A stretch of DNA of 64,000 nucleotides from Chitinophagaceae bacterium IBVUCB1 (GCA_002127285.1 NFUW01000001.1:136057-200056); one strand, 5' to 3'. Shown: positions 35,588 to 45,786, counted from the first letter of the stretch. Translations and numbers: made by a program. The notes: generated by a model from the letters alone, not told the origin.

Positions 35588-37771
35588 ATGAATTCACTTT
35601 TCTACTTAGTACCTGCGTTCGGAGTATTAGCATTGCTATACACCATGGTCAAAGGTGCATGGGTTGGCAAACAGGATGCGGGCAACGACCGCATGAAAGA
35701 AATTTCTAAGTACATAGCAGAGGGCGCTATGGCGTTTCTGAAAGCGGAGTATAAAATACTCACCTACTTCGTTATTATAGCAGGTTTGCTGCTGGGCTTT
35801 ATGGGTTACAGCAACCCTAAATCGAGCCCCGTGATAGCGTTGGCATTTATTATAGGTGCGGTGTTCAGCGCGCTGGCAGGCTTCATCGGTATGCGTATAG
35901 CTACCAAAGCCAATGTGCGTACGGCAAATGCTGCACGTACCAGCCTCAGCAAAGCATTGGCCGTGTCTTTCGGTGGTGGTTCTGTAATGGGCATGGGTGT
36001 TGCGGGTTTGGCTGTGTTGGGTTTGGGCAGCTTGTTCATCGTTTTCAAAATGATGTTTGCCCCCGATGCGGCTGTAGGCAGCGAAGAAATGGAGCGTGCT
36101 ATCGAAGTATTAACAGGCTTCTCATTGGGTGCGGAAAGCATCGCTTTGTTTGCCCGTGTGGGCGGTGGTATCTATACTAAAGCTGCCGACGTAGGTGCCG
36201 ACTTAGTAGGTAAGGTAGAAGCTGGCATACCCGAAGATGACCCGCGCAACCCCGCAACGATTGCCGATAACGTAGGCGACAATGTGGGCGACGTAGCAGG
36301 TATGGGTGCCGACTTGTTTGGTTCTTATGTTGCTACCGTACTGGCTACTATGGTACTGGGACGTGAAACGATTTCTGCTGATAATTTCAATGGTTTCGGC
36401 CCTATATTATTGCCTATGCTGATAGCAGGTTTCGGTATCGTGCTTTCTATCATCGGCACATGGATGGTGCGTATTTCCGATAATGCAGGCATCAGCACAA
36501 GCGCGGTACAAAAAGCACTGAACATGGGCAACTACGGTTCTATGATACTGACTGCTATTGTATGTTACTTCCTTACCATGTACATATTGCCTGCAAGTAT
36601 GGAACTGCGCGGCACTACTTTCAGTAATACAGAAGTATTTGGTGCTATTGCCATCGGCCTTGTAGTAGGTACACTCATGAGCATCATTACAGAATACTAT
36701 ACAGCAATGGGCAAACGCCCTGTATTGAGCATCATCCGCCAATCGGCTACCGGCCACGCTACCAACGTGATAGGCGGTCTTGCCATCGGTATGGAAAGTA
36801 CCTTCCTGCCTATTCTTGTATTGGCTGGTGGTATCTGGGGTTCTTATGCAATGGCAGGTTTGTACGGTGTGGCAATAGCTGCCGCAGGTATGATGGCTAC
36901 TACGGCTATGCAATTAGCGATAGATGCTTTCGGCCCGATAGCTGATAACGCAGGTGGTATTGCAGAGATGAGCGAACTGCCTAAAGAAGTGCGCGAAAAA
37001 ACAGACGTACTGGATGCGGTAGGTAATACAACTGCTGCTACGGGTAAAGGTTTTGCGATAGCATCTGCTGCACTGACTGCACTGGCGCTGTTTGCTGCGT
37101 ATGTAGGTGTTGCGGGCATTGATGGTATCAATATATACAAAGCCGAGGTATTGGCGATGTTGTTTGTAGGTGCTATGATACCTTTCATCTTCTCATCACT
37201 CGCCATCCGCGCCGTAGGCGAGGCTGCTATGGCAATGGTAGAAGAAGTACGCCGCCAGTTTCGCGAGATACCCGGCATTATGGAAGGCAAAGGCAAACCT
37301 GAATACGATAAATGTGTTGCCATCTCTACAGATGCCTCTATCAAAAAAATGATACTCCCTGGCGCAATCACTATTGCTGCACCATTGCTGGTAGGCTTTA
37401 TTGCAGGCCCCGAGGCATTGGGTGGTATGCTGGCAGGTGCTACCGTTAGCGGTGTGTTGATGGGTATGTTCCAGAACAACGCAGGCGGTGCATGGGATAA
37501 CGCGAAGAAATCTTTTGAAAAAGGTGTAGAGATAAATGGTGAGATGTACTACAAAAAATCTGACCCGCACAAAGCATCTGTAACGGGCGATACAGTGGGC
37601 GATCCGTTCAAAGATACATCGGGACCGTCTATGAATATCCTCATCAAGCTGATGTCTATCGTGGCATTGGTTATAGCACCAACGCTTGCCAATATGCATG
37701 GTAAATCTACAGAAGCTGCTAAAGCACCCGTAAAGCAGGAAGTGAAAACAACTATAGTTACAATGAAATAA
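35588..37771 (+). CDS. hppA: Membrane-bound ion-translocating inorganic pyrophosphatase (K+-dependent type)
   Basis: 727 residues from ATG 35588. About 16 membrane helices. The catalytic pyrophosphate/Mg site is complete: [47 protein letters not shown], with further Asp residues in [16 protein letters not shown] and [11 protein letters not shown]. The segment [10 protein letters not shown] has Ala where K+-independent enzymes have Lys, which indicates the K+-dependent class (many of which pump Na+, or Na+ and H+). Couples PPi hydrolysis to ion export across the inner membrane. Promoter box upstream, terminator downstream. Confidence 0.95.
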   Translation: MNSLFYLVPAFGVLALLYTMVKGAWVGKQDAGNDRMKEISKYIAEGAMAFLKAEYKILTYFVIIAGLLLGFMGYSNPKSSPVIALAFIIGAVFSALAGFIGMRIATKANVRTANAARTSLSKALAVSFGGGSVMGMGVAGLAVLGLGSLFIVFKMMFAPDAAVGSEEMERAIEVLTGFSLGAESIALFARVGGGIYTKAADVGADLVGKVEAGIPEDDPRNPATIADNVGDNVGDVAGMGADLFGSYVATVLATMVLGRETISADNFNGFGPILLPMLIAGFGIVLSIIGTWMVRISDNAGISTSAVQKALNMGNYGSMILTAIVCYFLTMYILPASMELRGTTFSNTEVFGAIAIGLVVGTLMSIITEYYTAMGKRPVLSIIRQSATGHATNVIGGLAIGMESTFLPILVLAGGIWGSYAMAGLYGVAIAAAGMMATTAMQLAIDAFGPIADNAGGIAEMSELPKEVREKTDVLDAVGNTTAATGKGFAIASAALTALALFAAYVGVAGIDGINIYKAEVLAMLFVGAMIPFIFSSLAIRAVGEAAMAMVEEVRRQFREIPGIMEGKGKPEYDKCVAISTDASIKKMILPGAITIAAPLLVGFIAGPEALGGMLAGATVSGVLMGMFQNNAGGAWDNAKKSFEKGVEINGEMYYKKSDPHKASVTGDTVGDPFKDTSGPSMNILIKLMSIVALVIAPTLANMHGKSTEAAKAPVKQEVKTTIVTMK

Positions 37772-37790
37772 TAAGCCATTGGCTGAAAGT

Positions 37791-37820
37791 AAAACACCGC
37801 TCGTTGAGCGGTGTTTTTTA
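37791..37820. terminator. Bidirectional terminator
   Basis: aaaacaccgctc / gagcggtgtttt, 12-bp stem with gtt loop and T-run; separates hppA and the convergent glycosyltransferase. Confidence 0.88.
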
Positions 37821-38567
37821 TTGCGGTTTGTTGTAGAGTTTACTTTTCACAATCCCCCTCTTGTGCAGCCAATGTGCCATAGACACACGCAGCACACCCA
37901 GCCCATACTTCATACTACGGCTGAAGTTGATGCTGCTGGCTTCTTCAAAATATTTAGTTGGGCAGGTAACCTCACCAATCTCAAAGCCATTCATGAAGAT
38001 TTGAGAAATCATCTCATTGTCAAAAACAAAGTCGTCGCTGTTGTGGGTGAAGTCTATAGAACGGATAACCGCTGCACTGAATGCACGGTAGCCTGTATGG
38101 TATTCACTCAGCTTCTGCCCCAACATAATGTTTTCAAACAACGTAAGGCAACGGTTGAAGATGTATTTGTACATAGGCATACCGCCTTTCAGCGCGCCCT
38201 TACCCAGTATTCGGCTACCAAATGATACGGGATATACATCGTATGCTATCACCGCAGCCATAGCATGTATCAGTTTGGGTGTGTACTGGTAATCGGGGTG
38301 TAGCATGATGACTATATCAGCACCTACTTCCAACGCCTTGGCATAGCAGCTTTTTTGGTTGCCGCCATAACCCTTATTCACCTCGTGGCGAATGATATGT
38401 TTGATGCCCAGTTTAGCACCCACCTCAGCCGTGTTATCGGGGCTATGGTCATCTACCAATACCACATCATCTACTATATCAAAAGGTATCTCGGCATACG
38501 TACGTTCTATGGTGAGCGCAGCCCTGTATGCAGGCAGTACAACAACTATTTTTTTACCGTTCAGCAT
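37818..38567 (-). CDS. Family 2 glycosyltransferase (DPM1-like)
   Basis: 249 residues. GT-A fold: [21 protein letters not shown] at the start, then [18 protein letters not shown] (first Asp-rich site) and [15 protein letters not shown] (DxD-like HPD). The following FGSRIL...[14 protein letters not shown] and TGYRAF fit polyprenyl-phosphate mannose/glucose synthase-like enzymes. No C-terminal membrane helices. Acts at the cytoplasmic face of the inner membrane; sugar donor not predictable. A -7 box TACTTTTG (38585-38578) lies 11 nt before the ATG. Confidence 0.9.
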   Translation of the reverse strand: MLNGKKIVVVLPAYRAALTIERTYAEIPFDIVDDVVLVDDHSPDNTAEVGAKLGIKHIIRHEVNKGYGGNQKSCYAKALEVGADIVIMLHPDYQYTPKLIHAMAAVIAYDVYPVSFGSRILGKGALKGGMPMYKYIFNRCLTLFENIMLGQKLSEYHTGYRAFSAAVIRSIDFTHNSDDFVFDNEMISQIFMNGFEIGEVTCPTKYFEEASSINFSRSMKYGLGVLRVSMAHWLHKRGIVKSKLYNKPQ

Positions 38568-38577
38568 CTTACTGGTT

Positions 38578-38585
38578 CAAAAGTA
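38578..38585 (-). promoter_or_regulatory. -7 box of the glycosyltransferase gene
   Basis: TACTTTTG on the minus strand ending 10 nt before the ATG at 38567; near-leaderless transcript expected. Confidence 0.45.
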
Positions 38586-38616
38586 AAAATTCAAATCTCA
38601 AAAGCGAAATATATAC

Positions 38617-39099
38617 TTAGTTCGCTACTTTATAATCGCCATCTACGGGCTTCATACCTGTTACTATCAGGTTGCTGGTAGCTTTGCCCAGCAGCCTGTC
38701 TTGCATATCGTACACGCGGCACTCTACATGTATTATCTTCTTGCCGGCACGTACCACTTCCGATGTTGCTCTTAATCTATCCCCCTCTTTGATGGCATAT
38801 AAAAAGTCAACATTCAGGTTCAGCGATGTGTAGTGGTTATTCGTATCGAGGCTTACAACCGCCCAGCCTATCACTTCGTCCATCACCAATGCCATCATGC
38901 CGCCATGTATATTGCCATACGGGTTCGTCATATCATGCTTCACTTCCAGCGATATGGTGGCTTTGCCTTTGTCTATCGCTTCCAGTGTAAAGCTCATCCA
39001 GTTACCTGCCGGCGAGCGTGAACCAGTAACTACCTTGCCAAGGTAATTATCTTTGATGTATTGCAAGACCGCACCTTGTGGTATTTCTTCTCTGTTCAT
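38617..39099 (-). CDS. PaaI-like hotdog-fold thioesterase
   Basis: 160 residues. Hotdog-fold core: YGNIHGGMMALVMDEVIGWAVVSL (HGG...D motif of the PaaI/YdiI group), then TSLNLNVDFLYAIKEGDRLRATSEVVRAGKKIIHVECRVYD. Hydrolyses acyl- or aryl-CoA thioesters in the cytoplasm; substrate unknown. Starts 2 nt after the stop of the upstream YdeI-like gene, so the two form an operon. Family length normal. Confidence 0.9.
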   Translation of the reverse strand: MNREEIPQGAVLQYIKDNYLGKVVTGSRSPAGNWMSFTLEAIDKGKATISLEVKHDMTNPYGNIHGGMMALVMDEVIGWAVVSLDTNNHYTSLNLNVDFLYAIKEGDRLRATSEVVRAGKKIIHVECRVYDMQDRLLGKATSNLIVTGMKPVDGDYKVAN

Positions 39100-39101
39100 T
39101 A

Positions 39102-39749
39102 TTACTTCTTTGCGGCTTTTACTGTTTTCATCTTCAATAACGCTTCTATCATTTTATCTATACGACGTTGGCGTGTCTCGGGTTTCTTAGCATCTGCTAT
39201 AGCTTCTACATATTCTTTCTTATGACTGAAAGACATGGCATTGAAAAAATCAGCCAAGCCTTTATATGGTTTCATTGCAGCGATGGCATCTGCCGGCAAC
39301 ACCACTATTCGTTTCACATAGTCTATGCAGTCTGTTTTGCGTTCGTTCATGGGTATATCGCGCAGTTTAGCACCAATAGCGGCCGTCTTCCTAAACCGCA
39401 GTGCAGACCAATCGGCATCTATTGCTATTTGGGTTACACCCTCGTATTGGTATTTGTTCATTACAGCCCAGCCCTCATCTCTTGTCAGGTCAGACGTTAT
39501 GCTGCCACTCTTTTTAGGATACGCTACCCAAAACAAAGCATCCTCCTGCAACCTGCTTTGTAGTTTTTCAACGCCTTCATCCAGCATTTTTTTATCCTTA
39601 GCAAATAGAACTACCTGCATAAACAAGCCCTTACCCACTAATGACTTCTTCACTTCAAAACCATCAAACACACCTGCACATGAGGGTGGCAAATTCAAAA
39701 CCAAAACGGGTAGTTCATTCTTAAGCCGCAACTTAGCCGCGATGCTCAT
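39102..39749 (-). CDS. YdeI/OmdA-like protein
   Basis: 215 residues. The C-terminal part (FFNAMSFSHKKEYVEAIADAKKPETRQRRIDKMIEALLK) is the OmdA/YdeI signature (bacteriocin-protection or OmpD-associated family). The N-terminal half (LRLKNELPVLVLNLPP...GKGLFMQVVLFAKDK) resembles a DUF3052/DUF1801-like fold used with it in Bacteroidota. Function not experimentally clear. First gene of a two-gene operon with the thioesterase; -7 box at 39773-39766. Confidence 0.85.
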   Translation of the reverse strand: MSIAAKLRLKNELPVLVLNLPPSCAGVFDGFEVKKSLVGKGLFMQVVLFAKDKKMLDEGVEKLQSRLQEDALFWVAYPKKSGSITSDLTRDEGWAVMNKYQYEGVTQIAIDADWSALRFRKTAAIGAKLRDIPMNERKTDCIDYVKRIVVLPADAIAAMKPYKGLADFFNAMSFSHKKEYVEAIADAKKPETRQRRIDKMIEALLKMKTVKAAKK

Positions 39750-39765
39750 ATTGCAAAATTTGGCG

Positions 39766-39773
39766 CAAAGTTA
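39766..39773 (-). promoter_or_regulatory. -7 box of the YdeI-thioesterase operon
   Basis: TAACTTTG on the minus strand, 17 nt before the ATG at 39749; a TTTA lies at the -33 position. Confidence 0.5.
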
Positions 39774-39797
39774 CCGCAATATCAATTGCCAATAAAA

Positions 39798-39828
39798 GAA
39801 AGCAGGTAGTTTTTAGCTACCTGCTTTC
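39798..39828 (-). terminator. Terminator of the GEVED/PKD protein gene
   Basis: gaaagcaggtag / ctacctgctttc, 12-bp stem with 7-nt loop and a T-rich minus-strand tail. Confidence 0.8.
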
Positions 39829-39851
39829 AGAATTGAAATATTAATTAACTA

Positions 39852-42800
39852 CTACCTGCTAACAGTAAATGGTTTATTAGCTACCATCTTATCGCTTTGC
39901 AATTTCAGAATATAGTTGCCGGCAGGTAATGAGCTGATATCAATTACCTGTTTAGCAGCATTTGTTGCTTTTTGTTGCAAAACAACAGCACCCAGCATAT
40001 TGACAACAATTATATCTGCATTTGCAGGCATTTCTTCATACTCTAACGTTATACTACTGTTTGCAGGGTTGGGGTACAGCAGCACTTTATCGTTTTGAGA
40101 TGCGATATTATTGATGCCAAGGGGTATCAACAATTCCGTTGTATCAGAGCCGCATTTATTAGTAAGGATGAGTAGCACTTTATATATGCCGCCGGTTGCA
40201 TAAGTGTGTTGCGGTGTTACGGCAGTAGAGGTAGTACCATCGCCAAAGTTCCACAATACTTTATCTGCGAATTGCAGCCCTGCCGCTGTAAATATGTATG
40301 CATTACCAACCCTTTGATATGATATACCAGATGTCTTAGGCAGTGGATCTAATTCTACAGTCACAGTATCGCTTGCAATACAATACTTGTCTACTTCTAC
40401 CCAATATGTGCCTGGTGCATCTTTAACATTAATTGTTTGTGTAAACTCAACAGTATTCCACCTGTATGATGCACCGAAATGGCCTGCATCTAATATTATA
40501 TTCTGTCCTTCGCAAGCTTTGATATCCTTACCCAAATTAACTACAGGAGCAGGTCCTGCATATGCACCAATAGGCTCTAAGGGGCTTTCGCAAATCTTAG
40601 GGCCGATGCTGTAATATACCGTACCATTAAACATACGGCTTGCATTTGTACCGGTAAATTGACCACATAAGCCAGTACCCGTCTGTATAATCATATCGGT
40701 ATTAGAGAACGTAGTATTACCGTTTGTATAAGATGCATTGTAATTGACATAGATACCGTATGTATTGCCTACAGTAACATTCAGCGGTGTATTGACGGTA
40801 AATACAGTAGGCACGGTAGTAGAGCCTACTGTTATATTGGCTGTTCCTAACAGTGTCCATGCACTGGCATTGGTTTCGTTACCTGCAAAGCTGCCAAGTC
40901 TGTAATATACATTTACTGTTTGATTGCCGGTTGCAGCAAACAATGCGGCAAAACTATCAACACGCATATTTACGTTTGGCACAATATTGAACATAGCGCC
41001 ACCGCCGCATCCGTTGCCTGCTGCTGTTGTTGTAGTCAGCGACCCTGTATTGTTAGTAGCCGGCTCTGAACAAACATAAAAGAATGTATCTCTTTGCAGA
41101 TTAGGTATGCGCAAAGTATCTCCAGTAAACACTTTGGTACCATATACCGATGTCATGTACCAGTTATGTTTATAGCCATCGGGCAATACTCTGAGTACTG
41201 CTTCTTCGCCAAAGCAAACAGAGTCTTTACGAACTATTGGCGGATTGGCACTACCATTAAGGGTAAATGTATTAACCGTGCTTGAGTCATTAAATATATT
41301 AACGTCTCCGGATAGTGCTGTATGTGCCTGCACCCTGTACATGCCGGGTATTTGTAATACATAAGATGTAAACCAAAGTGTATCTGTTCTGAAAGGAGCT
41401 AATACATTGCTATACACAAATGAATTAGTAGCTGGTACAGGGCCCGTGAGATTTACTGTAACTGTAAAATTAGTTTGGGGAGCTGAGCCATTATTGTACA
41501 CTACTATCCTTGCAGGAATATTTTTGTACGGACATAGTTCTACTCCATTTAAAGGTGATAACAGTGCTTGTAGTTTTATATCATTAACCGGTGCAGGTGT
41601 TATATTGATTACATAATCTTCAATTTCGCCCGATGCTATGTTGCTGCATGCATTAGCCGCACCATTGCTTGCTGTGGGTGCTGAACTACGAATGCGCATA
41701 CCCGTAAGGCCTGACAAGGCGGTTGGCGGTACTTGAAATACTACTTCACCTGTTGTAGCATTCGTATTTATTCTTGTCCATTCAGACGCTTCAAATACAT
41801 TGTTTTGATTGGCATCTATCCACAAAGAACCTGCTGCTGCCGAGCCATACTTTACAGTTAATGTATAAAGTCCTCCCGCTTGCAGCGATGTAGTAAGGCT
41901 ACCTACGGGTTGGTATTGCGTATAAAAGCCGGGAGCTGTACCGGGGGAACCGTTTCTGAGTGTTGTGCCTGAAATAATTACAGAATCTATAGATGCAGCT
42001 GTGCTACCGCCCAGACCTGTTTTGCAATAGCATACATAAAAGCTATTGATACCTATTGATACCGGTGCTGTATTAACTGTTTGCGCACTATTGAAACATG
42101 TTACCACACATCTGTACTCTCTTGGTACAGTAGTATTGGTAGTAATAGCCGCAGTAGTAGCAGCAGGTATATTGGCAAATGTACCACCGGGCAGCGTACG
42201 AGACTGCCATTGATACAAAATGCCGGGGCCTACTGAATGACCTGACAATGCCAGATTGAAGTTAGCACCCGGACATACATTAGCAGGAGCATTTACTGTA
42301 CCTGCTGTGGGCGTACCAACACAAGGAGGAGGCGGGTCGAAACGGTAACCATTACCGTTGCCCGGCCATGCAGTGGCAGTTGTTGTTAATGTAAACGAAC
42401 CATTCAATGCATTAATAAAACGATTAGGACCACCTACTGCATCTTCAATACCAATAGCTCTGCCGGTAGTTAATGCGCCTGCTTGTGTACCGTATAACAT
42501 TTCGATACGGCCTGGTGTAGCAGAGCCTTGTCCGTAAATCTTAATCATGAAGTTGATAAGATTGACAGCTGTGCTACCGAAACCTGAACCAGTGGCGTTT
42601 CTCCATTCAAAAGTATATTCGCCCGGGGCAGTAAGGCCATGCCTCATGCTACCTACGCCAGCGGGACCAGGAAAATTAGCAGACATATCTCCAAACCAAG
42701 CAGCTAATGTGTTATTGGGTACTGTGCCTGTAAACAAATTGCCTTGTATGCGTCCATTAGCAGCAGAAACGGTAAGCTGGTTGCCCAAGCCTACCCAACC

Positions 42801-43088
42801 GTTAGTACAAAATGTAGCCTGAGTAAAATTATTGTTGTCGTAAGGGAATGTGAATGGCAGGTTTACCAATACGGCACCATCGTCGGCATTGGTACTCATG
42901 CTGCCTGCACTAAGGCCTGCATTTGTGTTAATGACTGTACCACCAACCATGGGTGCGTACGTTTGCCCTGTCAGTACTGTGCGGCTGTAGAGGGTAATCT
43001 GCGCATGGGTATTTGTAGCCATGCAACATAAAAATGCAGCTATCAATGATAGATATACTGCGCGGGGGGATAGTAACTTTTTAAACAT
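39852..43088 (-). CDS. Large T9SS-secreted GEVED/PKD adhesin-like protein
   Basis: 1078 residues. Signal peptide ending THAQ. A lectin-like or nidogen-like N-terminal region holds VNLPFTFPYDNNNFTQATFCTNGWVGLG. Next come Ig-like segments, a GEVED domain (NIASGEIEDYVINI, about residue 490) and a PKD domain (VLWNFGDGTTSTAVTPQHTY, near 970). The C-terminal sorting domain has LLYPNPANSSITLEYEE and the ending KPFTVSR. No catalytic motif. Surface adhesion or matrix role is inferred from domain types. Its promoter (43173-43204) gives a leader of about 80 nt. Confidence 0.9.
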   Translation of the reverse strand: MFKKLLSPRAVYLSLIAAFLCCMATNTHAQITLYSRTVLTGQTYAPMVGGTVINTNAGLSAGSMSTNADDGAVLVNLPFTFPYDNNNFTQATFCTNGWVGLGNQLTVSAANGRIQGNLFTGTVPNNTLAAWFGDMSANFPGPAGVGSMRHGLTAPGEYTFEWRNATGSGFGSTAVNLINFMIKIYGQGSATPGRIEMLYGTQAGALTTGRAIGIEDAVGGPNRFINALNGSFTLTTTATAWPGNGNGYRFDPPPPCVGTPTAGTVNAPANVCPGANFNLALSGHSVGPGILYQWQSRTLPGGTFANIPAATTAAITTNTTVPREYRCVVTCFNSAQTVNTAPVSIGINSFYVCYCKTGLGGSTAASIDSVIISGTTLRNGSPGTAPGFYTQYQPVGSLTTSLQAGGLYTLTVKYGSAAAGSLWIDANQNNVFEASEWTRINTNATTGEVVFQVPPTALSGLTGMRIRSSAPTASNGAANACSNIASGEIEDYVINITPAPVNDIKLQALLSPLNGVELCPYKNIPARIVVYNNGSAPQTNFTVTVNLTGPVPATNSFVYSNVLAPFRTDTLWFTSYVLQIPGMYRVQAHTALSGDVNIFNDSSTVNTFTLNGSANPPIVRKDSVCFGEEAVLRVLPDGYKHNWYMTSVYGTKVFTGDTLRIPNLQRDTFFYVCSEPATNNTGSLTTTTAAGNGCGGGAMFNIVPNVNMRVDSFAALFAATGNQTVNVYYRLGSFAGNETNASAWTLLGTANITVGSTTVPTVFTVNTPLNVTVGNTYGIYVNYNASYTNGNTTFSNTDMIIQTGTGLCGQFTGTNASRMFNGTVYYSIGPKICESPLEPIGAYAGPAPVVNLGKDIKACEGQNIILDAGHFGASYRWNTVEFTQTINVKDAPGTYWVEVDKYCIASDTVTVELDPLPKTSGISYQRVGNAYIFTAAGLQFADKVLWNFGDGTTSTAVTPQHTYATGGIYKVLLILTNKCGSDTTELLIPLGINNIASQNDKVLLYPNPANSSITLEYEEMPANADIIVVNMLGAVVLQQKATNAAKQVIDISSLPAGNYILKLQSDKMVANKPFTVSR

Positions 43089-43172
43089 AAAAAGAATTTA
43101 GCGAACAATAAATGAAAGTATTGTAAGGAGTAATCTTAGTCTAGACGGCAAGTCTTACTAATGGAGACAACA

Positions 43173-43204
43173 CAAAGGTACAGGAAGGTTTGAAGCATGT
43201 CAAA
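43173..43204 (-). promoter_or_regulatory. Promoter of the GEVED/PKD protein gene
   Basis: TTTG (43204-43201), 20 nt, TACCTTTG (43180-43173) on the minus strand. Confidence 0.7.
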
Positions 43205-43352
43205 AAAACAGTTTTTTTTAACCCCTTTTTAATAGCGATACTATATTTGATTAGTCAGAAATTAAAGCAACCCGTAGGCTTATTTCGTTTTTAACTATTC
43301 GATATCGTTTATTAATTAACACTATCAATTTTCTCTATATAAAATAATAGTG

Positions 43353-43360
43353 TAGGTTTG
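43353..43360 (+). promoter_or_regulatory. -7 box of oxyR
   Basis: TAGGTTTG, 23 nt upstream of the ATG at 43384. Start of a leader of roughly 18 nt. Confidence 0.5.
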
Positions 43361-43383
43361 TAGTAGTATTTAAGCCATTAAAA

Positions 43384-44340
43384 ATGACCATAACGCAATT
43401 GGAATATGTAGTAGCGGTTGCTACTTACAAAAGTTTTGTTTCTGCCGCCGAAAAATGTTTTGTTACCCAGCCAACACTCAGTATGCAGATACAAAAACTG
43501 GAAGAAGAATTGGGTATCAAATTGTTTGACCGCAATAAACACCCCATAGCCATTACTGCGATGGGCGAAGCCATTGTAGAGCAGGCACGCAATATACTGT
43601 CTGAGTGTGAGCGTATAACAGAGCTGATACAAAATCAGCAAAACATAGTAACAGGCAAATTCAGGCTGGCGGTAATACCTACCGTTGCGCCATACATACT
43701 GCCGAATTTGCTGAAAACATACAGCACCAAATACCCCGACGTGAAGCTGGAAGTGAAAGAAATGGAAACCAAACAGATTGTATTGGCACTGCGCAATAAC
43801 GAACTGGATGCAGCACTGCTTAGTACACCACTTGAAGAAAACAACATCAAAGAATATCCTTTATTCTCAGAGCCTTTCGTTGCTTATTTTGCAGCAGACG
43901 AGCCTGCGCTGAAAAAGCGTACCGTATCGGCAGATGATATTTCTATGGAGCGTATATGGCTGCTGAATGAAGGGCATTGTATGCGCAACCAGATACTGGA
44001 TCTTTGCAGTGACCAGGTAGAACTGCTGCAAGCAGACAGACCATACAGGTACGACAGCAGCAATGTAGAAACACTGCGGAAGATGGTGGATAAAAACAAT
44101 GGACTGACTGTACTACCCGAGTTGGCTACGTTTGAGTTTACTGAAGACCAGCAAGACAGGGTGCGTTATTTTGAAGACCCGGAGCCTGTACGCGAAATAA
44201 GCATTGTAACCAACGATCATTTTGTACGCCTGTCTTTACTGCAAACACTGATGGATGAAATAGGCGAACTGGTACCTGAAAAAATGCGTGTACAGAAAAA
44301 AAACAGAAAAGTATTGCGAATACAGTCTGCTAAGCTGTAG
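43384..44340 (+). CDS. oxyR: Peroxide-sensing LysR-type regulator OxyR
   Basis: 318 residues. Winged helix-turn-helix (TQLEYVVAVATYKSFVSAAEKCFVTQPTLSMQIQKLEEELGIKLFDR), then the effector domain. The redox segment LNEGHCMRNQILDLC carries Cys199 and Cys208 at exactly the E. coli OxyR numbers, eight residues apart, so a disulphide switch is expected. Activates peroxide-defence genes when oxidised. Its 3' end overlaps the convergent methyltransferase by 11 nt, and a terminator for it lies inside that gene. Confidence 0.95.
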   Translation: MTITQLEYVVAVATYKSFVSAAEKCFVTQPTLSMQIQKLEEELGIKLFDRNKHPIAITAMGEAIVEQARNILSECERITELIQNQQNIVTGKFRLAVIPTVAPYILPNLLKTYSTKYPDVKLEVKEMETKQIVLALRNNELDAALLSTPLEENNIKEYPLFSEPFVAYFAADEPALKKRTVSADDISMERIWLLNEGHCMRNQILDLCSDQVELLQADRPYRYDSSNVETLRKMVDKNNGLTVLPELATFEFTEDQQDRVRYFEDPEPVREISIVTNDHFVRLSLLQTLMDEIGELVPEKMRVQKKNRKVLRIQSAKL

Positions 44341-44983
44341 CAATGACGATGCGGTTCATACCGTCTTCCAATACTTCAATTTTACTGAAAGTTTTTTCGA
44401 GAAGATGCCTGGTTTTCTGCCAGGCATCTTTGTTTATTACAATATAGTTGAGGATGAAGTAGCCCTTGTTATTCAGCGCTCTTTTGCAAGTAAGTAAAAA
44501 TGGTTCAGCAGTTACAAAATCGGGTACTACCCTGCTGTTAAATATATCTACCACTACCCAATCGTATTTTCCGGTATCGGATGCTATAAATTTCTGAGCA
44601 TCTTCGTGTACGGGTGTAATACGCTCCAGCAATGCATCAGGCAATGTATCTGCAGCCCATTGCAATATGGTGGCATCGTGCTCTACCAATACAAAAGAAG
44701 ACTGATACCCGTGCTGATGCATAATGCGGACTATACTGCCCAAACCCGTACCTAATACCAATACCGTTTGGGGTTGTGCTTTTCTTTTTTGCAGGTAATT
44801 GACTGCGAGCCTTAGCGGGCGATACCTGTTGCCATCAGAATACAGCGCATCGTATGTAGCCAATTGGTATTGGCCTTTGTAATAACAAAGTTCCAGCACC
44901 GCATTTTGGGGCGATGCTGCAGCAGCCAACTTTACAGGGAATACATAACTGAGCAGCCGCTTGTATAAGGGTAGCTTATACAT
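44330..44983 (-). CDS. Spermidine synthase-like methyltransferase-fold protein
   Basis: 217 residues. SAM-binding Rossmann motif TVLVLGTGLGSIVRIMHQHG, then VEHDATILQWAADTL and YDWVVVDIFNSRVVPDF, as in the spermidine synthase-like superfamily. Aminopropyl transfer versus methylation cannot be decided. Co-directional with the M48 lipoprotein gene (5-nt gap) and converging with oxyR. The coding bases 44402-44430 double as a plus-strand hairpin. Confidence 0.85.
   Translation of the reverse strand: MYKLPLYKRLLSYVFPVKLAAAASPQNAVLELCYYKGQYQLATYDALYSDGNRYRPLRLAVNYLQKRKAQPQTVLVLGTGLGSIVRIMHQHGYQSSFVLVEHDATILQWAADTLPDALLERITPVHEDAQKFIASDTGKYDWVVVDIFNSRVVPDFVTAEPFLLTCKRALNNKGYFILNYIVINKDAWQKTRHLLEKTFSKIEVLEDGMNRIVIATA
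44402..44430 (+). terminator. oxyR terminator embedded in the convergent coding sequence
   Basis: aagatgcctgg / ccaggcatctt, perfect 11-bp stem with 7-nt loop, then TGTTTATT on the plus strand. It lies 62-90 nt past the oxyR stop and inside the methyltransferase-like gene. Confidence 0.6.
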
Positions 44984-44988
44984 TATAG

Positions 44989-45786
44989 TTATGGCTTGTA
45001 ATACTGTATAGCTTTGGGCATCCAGCCTTTCAACTGATTGATGCGCGTAGCATCGCTTGGGTGGGTGCTCAAAAATTCCGGTGGTTTTTGTCCGCCTTTT
45101 GCTGCCATACGCTGCCAGAAATTAGGAGCCTCGTTCGGGTTGTACCCTGCCATAGCCATAAAGTACAAGCCCATTTCGTCGGCTTCGCTTTCGTGGGTAC
45201 GAGAATATTTTAATACTGCCAATGTTGAGCCTACACCATAAGCAGAACTGAATAATTGCTGCGCCTGTTGTGGTTTGTTCGCCATTAAAACAGACATGGT
45301 TACACCGCCCGCTTCCTGCAACAAACCCTGACTCATGCGTTCGTTACCATGCCTTGCTACCGCGTGGGCTATTTCGTGTCCCATTATCACCGCCAATCCT
45401 GTTTCGTTAGCAGCTATTGGCATAATGCCTGTGTATACTACCACTTTGCCGCCGGGCATACAAAACGCATTCACTTCATTGTTGTTTACCAGATTGAATT
45501 CCCATTGGTATCCTGATATGAGATTCTGCTTGCCTATTTGCGTCAGATACTGTTGCACCGCTGCTGCCATTTTATTGCCAACACGCTTCACCATTTCTGC
45601 TTCGGCTGTACCATTTACAGGTCTGTTAGCCGCTAAAAAGCCATTGTATGATGTGGCAGACATTTGCCTTACGGAGCCCTCATCTACAAGGTTTACGGAA
45701 CTTCTGCCCGTTACGGGGTTTTTAAAACATGCACTGAATACTACAGGCATCAATAATAAAGCCACGATGGCTGAAATCTTCTTCAT
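44989..45786 (-). CDS. M48-family zinc metallopeptidase lipoprotein
   Basis: 265 residues. Lipobox FSAC at the end of the signal peptide. Zinc motif HEIAHAVARHG with the downstream Glu in ESEADEMGLYFM is typical of M48 (HtpX/LoiP/BepA-type) peptidases. As a lipoprotein it is predicted to do quality control of outer-membrane proteins in the periplasm, like BepA or LoiP. Length normal. Operon with the spermidine synthase-like gene downstream. Confidence 0.93.
   Translation of the reverse strand: MKKISAIVALLLMPVVFSACFKNPVTGRSSVNLVDEGSVRQMSATSYNGFLAANRPVNGTAEAEMVKRVGNKMAAAVQQYLTQIGKQNLISGYQWEFNLVNNNEVNAFCMPGGKVVVYTGIMPIAANETGLAVIMGHEIAHAVARHGNERMSQGLLQEAGGVTMSVLMANKPQQAQQLFSSAYGVGSTLAVLKYSRTHESEADEMGLYFMAMAGYNPNEAPNFWQRMAAKGGQKPPEFLSTHPSDATRINQLKGWMPKAIQYYKP

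Larger units (their letters stand above)
43089..43383. other. Divergent regulatory region between the GEVED protein gene and oxyR
   Basis: Holds the minus promoter (43173-43204) and the oxyR -7 box (43353-43360). A palindrome cgatatcg (about 43300-43307) inside ttcgatatcg could be an operator. No gene. Confidence 0.5.

Noticed and set aside
36844-37479. A 211-codon minus frame inside hppA
   Set aside because: Antisense shadow of a gene with biased GC-rich codons; no supporting motif.
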